11,003 bases of DNA from Verrucomicrobiales bacterium (lineage in GTDB: Bacteria; Verrucomicrobiota; Verrucomicrobiia; Verrucomicrobiales; DEV007): positions 1-11,003 of the forward strand of contig JALRFZ010000134.1 of NCBI GenBank assembly GCA_023253615.1, in the 5' to 3' direction. Both the position numbers and the translations under genes were made by a program. Shown piece by piece: positions 7,416 through 11,003 of this stretch; the stretch's first letter is position 1, and every line of letters starts with the position of its first letter. The notes under the pieces are model-generated. The model searched no databases. It was not told the origin of the DNA and worked only from the letters and a program-made list of their open reading frames with translations.

Positions 7416-8660
7416 TCACGAAGGATCGATCCCCCGCAGGCGCCGGCGCAGGAGATCCAGCACGAGACGGGTGACGCGTTGCTTGAAGCTGATGCGATCG
7501 ACGGGATAAAAGTACCGCTTCGCGAAAGTCTCGCGCCCCCGCGAGGCGACCGCGACATGGACCGTGCCGACCGGCTTTTCCTCCGAGCCTCCCGACGGAC
7601 CCGCGATGCCGCTGACCGCGATGGCATGGTCGGCCCCGCTCCGCCGCAGGCAGCCCTCCGCCATGGCGCGCACCACCTCGTCGCTGACCGCGCCATGCGC
7701 CGCCAGCATCTCCCCGGGGACGCCGAGCAGGTCGCTCTTCGCCTCGTTCGCGTAGGTGACATATCCCCGGTGGAAAACCGCGCTCGATCCCGGCACATCG
7801 GTGATCGTGCTGGCGATGAGGCCGCCCGTGCAGCTCTCCGCCGTGGCGACCGTCTCCCCTCTTTCCTTCAACAATTCCACGATCACCTCCTCGATCGGCG
7901 TCTCGCTCTCGACCACGATCTCCTTGAAAAACTCCCGACGCACGATCGCCGAGGCGGCCTCGATCGACGGCCCCGCTCCGATGAGTCGCAGATCCACCTC
8001 GCCGAGGCGCGCACAGTAGCCGATCTCGAGGTCCGGCAGATCCGCCAGGAGCGGCTCCAGCACCGTCGCCAGACCGGACTCCCCCACCCCGTAGATGCGG
8101 AAATTCCGCCACTCCGGCAAGGCCGCGTCCTCGCCCATGAGCCGCGCCAGGGTCGGAAAGACGAGGTCGGCGCACATCGGCTTCAACTCCCGCGGCGGTC
8201 CCGGCAGCAAAAAGAGATGGGGCGATCCCATCGTATCATCGGCGGGCAGATACAAGCCGGGCGCCGTGCCATGGGGATTCTCCAGCACCACCGCGCCCTC
8301 CGGCACCATCGCCTGTCGATCGTTCAGCGCGTTCTGCCGCAATTTCCGGACGCGGAACATCTCCCGGATCGTCGCGAGGATCCCCTCGTCGAGATGCAAG
8401 GGGCGGCCCAGCATTTCCGCCACCACCTCGCGCGTGATGTCGTCGCTCGTCGGCCCGAGGCCTCCGGTCACGAGGATCGCGTCGCATCGGGAAAAGGCCT
8501 CGGCCAGGACCGTGCGGATCTCCTCGCCGTCCGGGATCGTCGTCTGGCGCTGCACCCTCAGGCCGAGTTTGAAAAGCTCCTGACCAAAATACGCGGCGTG
8601 CGTGTTGACCACCTTGCCCAGCAGCAGCTCGCTCCCGGTATTGACGACTTCCAGACGCAT
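7416..8660 (-). CDS. cinA: CinA family protein, nicotinamide-nucleotide amidohydrolase (PncC)
   Basis: This is a full-length two-domain CinA of 414 residues. The N-terminal MoaB/MogA-like domain (about 1-170; COG1058) has NTGSELLLG at 7-15 and TGGLGPTSDDITRE at 65-78. In family members this domain has ADP-ribose pyrophosphatase or nucleotide-binding activity. The C-terminal PncC domain (about 255-410) has AESCTGGLIAST at 274-285, with S276 as the expected nucleophile, then RGYVTYANEAK at 298-308 and SGIAGPSGGS at 350-359. PncC deamidates nicotinamide mononucleotide in the pyridine nucleotide cycle. Despite the name, competence is not implied. The ATG at 8660 starts directly at the conserved first strand. 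It lies 36 bp after rsfS on the same strand, so the two are probably co-transcribed. It ends with TGA. All key residues are present. Confidence 0.95.
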   Translation of the reverse strand: MRLEVVNTGSELLLGKVVNTHAAYFGQELFKLGLRVQRQTTIPDGEEIRTVLAEAFSRCDAILVTGGLGPTSDDITREVVAEMLGRPLHLDEGILATIREMFRVRKLRQNALNDRQAMVPEGAVVLENPHGTAPGLYLPADDTMGSPHLFLLPGPPRELKPMCADLVFPTLARLMGEDAALPEWRNFRIYGVGESGLATVLEPLLADLPDLEIGYCARLGEVDLRLIGAGPSIEAASAIVRREFFKEIVVESETPIEEVIVELLKERGETVATAESCTGGLIASTITDVPGSSAVFHRGYVTYANEAKSDLLGVPGEMLAAHGAVSDEVVRAMAEGCLRRSGADHAIAVSGIAGPSGGSEEKPVGTVHVAVASRGRETFAKRYFYPVDRISFKQRVTRLVLDLLRRRLRGIDPS

Positions 8661-8696
8661 GGGCCAGATCGGTTGCGGCGCGAAAAGGCACCCGGC

Positions 8697-9092
8697 TCAG
8701 ACGGAAGGCGCGGCCGGCGGCGTGGAGAGGAAATCGAGGGGCACCCGCGGAGCGTCCGACCAGAGATCTTCCAACCGGTAGAGATCGCGCATCTCCTCGT
8801 GGAAAATGTGGACCACGACATCCACGTAGTCGATCACCACCCAGAGGCTCGTGGCATCGCCCTCCGTCGAGCGGGGTTTTTCGCCGAGGGCTTCCTCCGT
8901 CTTGTGGCGCACGTCGCGGGCCACCGCCTTCAGGTGCGGCACCGAAGTCGCCGTGCAGATCACGAAGTAGTCCGCGAGATTCGAAATCCCGCGCAGGTCG
9001 AGCACGACGATCTCCTCGGCGTGGATCTCGTCGGCTTCCTTGGCGCAGGTCTTGGCAATGGTGAGAGGATCGGTCACAGGCGTGACAGCCAC
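8697..9092 (-). CDS. rsfS: Ribosomal silencing factor RsfS (YbeB/Iojap family)
   Basis: RsfS binds ribosomal protein L14 (uL14) on the large subunit and blocks subunit joining when nutrients are scarce. The 131-residue product has the family core: VVLDLRGISNLADYFVICTA (29-48), SVPHLKAVARDV (50-61), WVVIDYVDVVVHIFHEEMR (84-102) and YRLEDLW (105-111). About 20 Pro/Ala-rich residues follow the conserved end, a short lineage-type extension. The start is a GTG at 9092-9090. A second in-frame GTG at 9077-9075 is possible, and neither has a convincing Shine-Dalgarno sequence, so the N-terminus is uncertain by about five residues. nadD, its frequent partner, is not adjacent. It is the first gene of the minus-strand cluster rsfS, cinA and the beta-sandwich protein, and is divergent from the 9302 gene. 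Confidence 0.93.
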   Translation of the reverse strand: MAVTPVTDPLTIAKTCAKEADEIHAEEIVVLDLRGISNLADYFVICTATSVPHLKAVARDVRHKTEEALGEKPRSTEGDATSLWVVIDYVDVVVHIFHEEMRDLYRLEDLWSDAPRVPLDFLSTPPAAPSV

Positions 9093-9252
9093 ACAGGGGG
9101 CTGGATCTCAAGGTGGCGGACTTTCGGCAGATCGCAAACGGCAAATCGATCCTTCCTTGGCGACGTGATGCGGATCGACGGACACTACCGGCCCATCCGG
9201 TTCCACCCTTTGGTGCGAAATGGAAGAATTTTCGGTCCCTCCAAAAATCCCC

Positions 9253-9282
9253 TTGCCTTCCGATCCGGAAATCTGCTACACC
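9253..9282 (+). promoter_or_regulatory. Candidate promoter for the secreted protein at 9302
   Basis: TTGCCT (9253-9258) and TACACC (9277-9282) are 18 bp apart. A TGC directly precedes the -10 box and forms an extended -10. The ATG at 9302 is 19 bp beyond the -10 box, giving a short leader. The rest of the 209-bp divergent interval (9093-9301) shows no feature I can name, and no good promoter for rsfS is obvious in it. Confidence 0.4.
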
Positions 9283-9301
9283 GCCCTCGTCCGGATCCGC
9301 C

Positions 9302-9919
9302 ATGAAGCTCGCCCCCCCGCGATTTTGGTTTCTCCCCACCGTGGCCGCGGTGGCCTTGTTTCTTGGACTGAGCGTCTTCCACGCCGAGGAGGATCCGAAT
9401 GACCCCTTCGTCCACGACCGCACCGAGAGCGTGCTCCATCTCTCGCTCAGCGCCCCGGATGGCACCTCCCTCATCATGGGCGGGTCGGCCGTGCCCGTTG
9501 GCGTGCTCCTCGAACGCTATTCCTGGCAGATCTGGCGGCAGCCCTCCACCGGGATCGAGGAATACCGCGAACCGCAGACCACTCCGGAGGCCGGTGCCAC
9601 CGTCACCCTGACACGCTCACCCGAAATGGGCACTCTCCCGGACGCCACCCTTTCCACCGACAGCGAAGGACGCGCCTGGACGACGTTCTCACCCGACGGA
9701 GGTGCCGGGGGCGTCTCCATCGAAGCCGCCGCGGGCGACAGCACCGCCACCCTCTTTTTCGACATCGCTTTCCCGGATCCCTACGGCTCCGGCGGCACGG
9801 AGGAATCGTGGAGCTATTCCCACACCGAGGCCACCCTCGTCGCGGAGATCACCTCTCCCTTGCCGACCTACGACCTTGCCGCCGGGGAAAGCCGCGATCT
9901 CGCCCTTTTGGTCCGTTAG
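9302..9919 (+). CDS. Secreted Ig-like-domain protein, cut short by an in-frame TAG
   Basis: The open part is 205 residues. The signal peptide (residues 1 to about 28; hydrophobic core FLPTVAAVALFLGLSVF, cleavage near HA before EEDPN) indicates export. The body (about 40-160) resembles a bacterial Ig-like group 1 unit: TVTLTRSPEMGTLPDATLST, EGRAWTTFSPDG, and ATLFFDIAF. The ATG at 9302 sits at the start of the signal peptide and just downstream of a candidate promoter. TAG at 9917-9919 follows LALLVR. The same frame continues with ETWDVEIGNFGNSRTEN, which reads as more of the same protein, so the stop looks like a nonsense mutation rather than the natural end. No function can be named. The gene is probably decaying, since its 3' part also seems to have been replaced by transposon sequence. 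An automated annotation would call this a complete hypothetical protein. Confidence 0.7.
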   Translation: MKLAPPRFWFLPTVAAVALFLGLSVFHAEEDPNDPFVHDRTESVLHLSLSAPDGTSLIMGGSAVPVGVLLERYSWQIWRQPSTGIEEYREPQTTPEAGATVTLTRSPEMGTLPDATLSTDSEGRAWTTFSPDGGAGGVSIEAAAGDSTATLFFDIAFPDPYGSGGTEESWSYSHTEATLVAEITSPLPTYDLAAGESRDLALLVR

Positions 9920-10072
9920 GAGACCTGGGATGTCGAGATCGGCAATTTCGGCAACAGCCGCACCGAAAACCATACCAGCGCCCCCGCCGAAGGCGCCGGG
10001 GTGACCTGGACGATCGAGTCGGGCGACGGATCGGTCTCGGGTTACGCAGTGCAGAAGGATCGGAGAACGTAG
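9920..10072 (+). pseudogene. In-frame continuation of the interrupted secreted protein
   Basis: After the TAG the frame reads ETWDVEIGNFGNSRTEN, then APAEGAGVTWTIESGDGSVSG. This has the look of a second Ig-like unit beginning. Resemblance fades at about 10041, where another frame starts to look like a transposase end, and the frame closes with a second TAG at 10070-10072. The natural C-terminus of the protein is not present. Confidence 0.55.
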
Positions 10073-10200
10073 CCATCTTTGCCAGCATCGCCGAGACGGC
10101 GAAGCTGCGCGGCTGCGAGACTCTGGAAATCTTCGAAGCGCTGCTCACCGGGCCTCCTGAGACGGCCCACGAGATCCTCTTTCCAACGGCGGCAAGGGCA
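10042..10200 (+). mobile_element. Possible C-terminal remnant of a transposase (IS66-like)
   Basis: In the frame beginning at 10042 the sequence reads LRSAEGSENVAIFASIAETA, then KLRGCETLEIFEALLTGPPE and TAHEILFP. The combination of a Ser/Asn-rich lead, an IAETAKLRG helix and a short ending helix resembles the C-terminal tail of IS66-type DDE transposases, from memory of the family only. There is no catalytic core, no start and no clear stop, so only the last 50 or so codons would remain. It abuts the broken secreted gene at about 10041 and lies just before three direct repeats (10224-10268), as expected for one end of a degraded insertion sequence. The family is uncertain; it could be another IS family or a chance frame. 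Confidence 0.4.
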
Positions 10201-10223
10201 GGGGGATATCGGCGAAACTGTTA

Positions 10224-10268
10224 CCCATTTTTCCTGGGCCCATTTCTCCTGCGCCCATTTCTCACGAT
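10224..10268. repeat. Three tandem 15-nt imperfect repeats
   Basis: CCCATTTTTCCTGGG (10224-10238), CCCATTTCTCCTGCG (10239-10253) and CCCATTTCTCACGAT (10254-10268) follow one another without spacing. The first seven bases are identical in all three. The stretch is AT-rich compared with its surroundings. It lies between the suspected transposase remnant and the end of the next minus-strand gene, and may be transposase-binding repeats at the right end of a former insertion sequence. Confidence 0.75.
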
Positions 10269-10318
10269 CCGAAATCTTGGGCGCGAGCGGTCTTGTTGGC
10301 TCCCTCGCGTGGAGGCTT

Positions 10319-11003
10319 CTAGCCCACGGGCCAGGCCACAGCCACGAAGAAGGCGAGCACGGAAGCGATCACACAAAATAGGTAGAAGAGTCCGAAGTCG
10401 TCCATGATCTCTCGCTTCGGCGCCACGGTTGCCTTGGCTCCCTCGCCCTCTCCAGCGTAGAGGACTGCCTTCGAGCCACCTCCGTCGGCTTGGGTCAGGA
10501 CGCGGTAGCCGACGATCCACTCGGACCCCATGTGGCCGATCATCGTCGCCACGAGGACGAGCCGCTGGGGCGGGGCGAGCGAGGCCAGTTGGTTGAGCAA
10601 GGGGTGGCGCAGCTCCCAGACGACCACGCCCAGCACGGAGGCCCCGATGGCGAAGGCGATCGCCACGCCGAGGCCCATGTCCTCGCGCCCGCCGCAGGCG
10701 ATGTAGACGATGGGAATCGCGAGAAAGATCGTGACGGTCAGGGCCACCAGCGGGGCGTAGACCAATTGCCACGCGGCGAAGCCGAGCGAGCCGCCGACTC
10801 CGAGGACGATGCCGATGTTGAGGAGCAGCCCCGCGAGGGTGCCGGACGCCCCGAGGCTTCGACGGGGGAAGCAAACGGTCTGGACCAAGAAATAGACGAC
10901 GCACCAGAGCAGCACTCCATACATTCCAAGTGCCACCACCCAGCCCGCAAGGGGCTCCGCGGAGCTGAGGCGAAGGTGGAAGACCGCGCCCGGCAACGCG
11001 AGG
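10319..11003 (-). CDS. Polytopic membrane protein of unknown function, 5' end outside window
   Basis: The frame is open to the right edge, so the true start may lie beyond 11003. Counting from a TTG at 10996, the visible part is 225 residues. Five hydrophobic segments are seen at about 18-42, 50-74, 79-100, 107-129 and 200-222. A soluble stretch (about 131-198) holds GHMGSEWIVGYRVL and a Gly/Ala/Lys-rich low-complexity part before the last helix. No family motif was recognised. Length, hydrophobicity and codon use are those of a real gene, and the protein ends within a few residues of the last helix at TAG (10321-10319). It is the only clearly intact gene here that ends in TAG. No neighbour on its strand is visible, so the context gives no function. 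Confidence 0.7.
   Translation of the reverse strand, partial: LALPGAVFHLRLSSAEPLAGWVVALGMYGVLLWCVVYFLVQTVCFPRRSLGASGTLAGLLLNIGIVLGVGGSLGFAAWQLVYAPLVALTVTIFLAIPIVYIACGGREDMGLGVAIAFAIGASVLGVVVWELRHPLLNQLASLAPPQRLVLVATMIGHMGSEWIVGYRVLTQADGGGSKAVLYAGEGEGAKATVAPKREIMDDFGLFYLFCVIASVLAFFVAVAWPVG

Noticed and set aside
4987..7509. 840-residue plus-strand frame antisense to the beta-sandwich gene
   Set aside because: It is rich in Arg, His, Asp and Leu with no domain or hydrophobic pattern, as expected from the complement of a high-GC3 gene.
7324..8175. Open upstream extension of the beta-sandwich protein frame (989 residues in total)
   Set aside because: It lies inside cinA in another frame, is Arg/Gly/Ala-rich like shadow frames in GC-rich DNA, and the signal peptide clearly begins at 7323.
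7479..9305. 608-residue plus-strand frame antisense to cinA and rsfS
   Set aside because: It covers two well-identified genes and has shadow-type composition, with no motifs.
10221..10904. Minus-strand frame overlapping the membrane protein and the 15-nt repeats
   Set aside because: It is Arg-rich shadow sequence of the hydrophobic frame; the membrane protein frame has clear helices and codon bias.

Overview
The window is an 11 kb, GC-rich bacterial chromosome segment. It carries mostly housekeeping genes, interspersed with secreted or membrane proteins and at least two broken genes. The lineage is probably Verrucomicrobiota. This is inferred from weak or absent Shine-Dalgarno sequences before most starts, a NxxGxxxF-repeat type secreted protein, an NagX-like acyltransferase, a rhomboid-like membrane protein and a HYDIN/ASH-type beta-sandwich membrane protein. 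No rRNA or other lineage marker is present, so the assignment stays tentative.

Left part (1-4255): the glycine cleavage genes lie on the minus strand in the order gcvT, gcvH, gcvP. gcvP runs off the left edge and starts inside the last codons of gcvH. GcvP decarboxylates glycine, GcvH carries the aminomethyl group on its lipoyl-lysine, and GcvT passes the methylene to tetrahydrofolate. Two plus-strand genes sit between gcvT and gcvH: an intact multi-pass NagX/HGSNAT-like acyltransferase (1027-2256) and a decayed secreted protein gene (2422-3137). The decayed gene has an in-frame TAG at its signal peptide cleavage site and a -1 frameshift near its 3' end.

Middle part (4377-9092): a plus-strand rhomboid-superfamily protein lacks the catalytic serine and ends in a four-cysteine zinc-ribbon-like tail. 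A minus-strand cluster follows, read right to left: rsfS (ribosomal silencing factor), cinA (nicotinamide-nucleotide amidase/CinA) and a 705-residue exported, C-terminally anchored beta-sandwich protein with an FN3 domain.

Right part (9302-11003): a plus-strand secreted Ig-like protein is cut by an in-frame TAG. Its frame then runs into what looks like the 3' end of a transposase gene (IS66-like at best), followed by three 15-nt direct repeats. An unrecognised polytopic membrane protein on the minus strand runs off the right edge.

I see no CRISPR array, tRNA, rRNA, phage genes, or defence or biosynthetic cluster. Nothing here makes a strong case for an undescribed multi-gene system. The most useful leads are the two amber-interrupted secreted genes, the pseudo-rhomboid with its zinc-ribbon tail, the beta-sandwich membrane protein beside rsfS-cinA, and the transposon scar.
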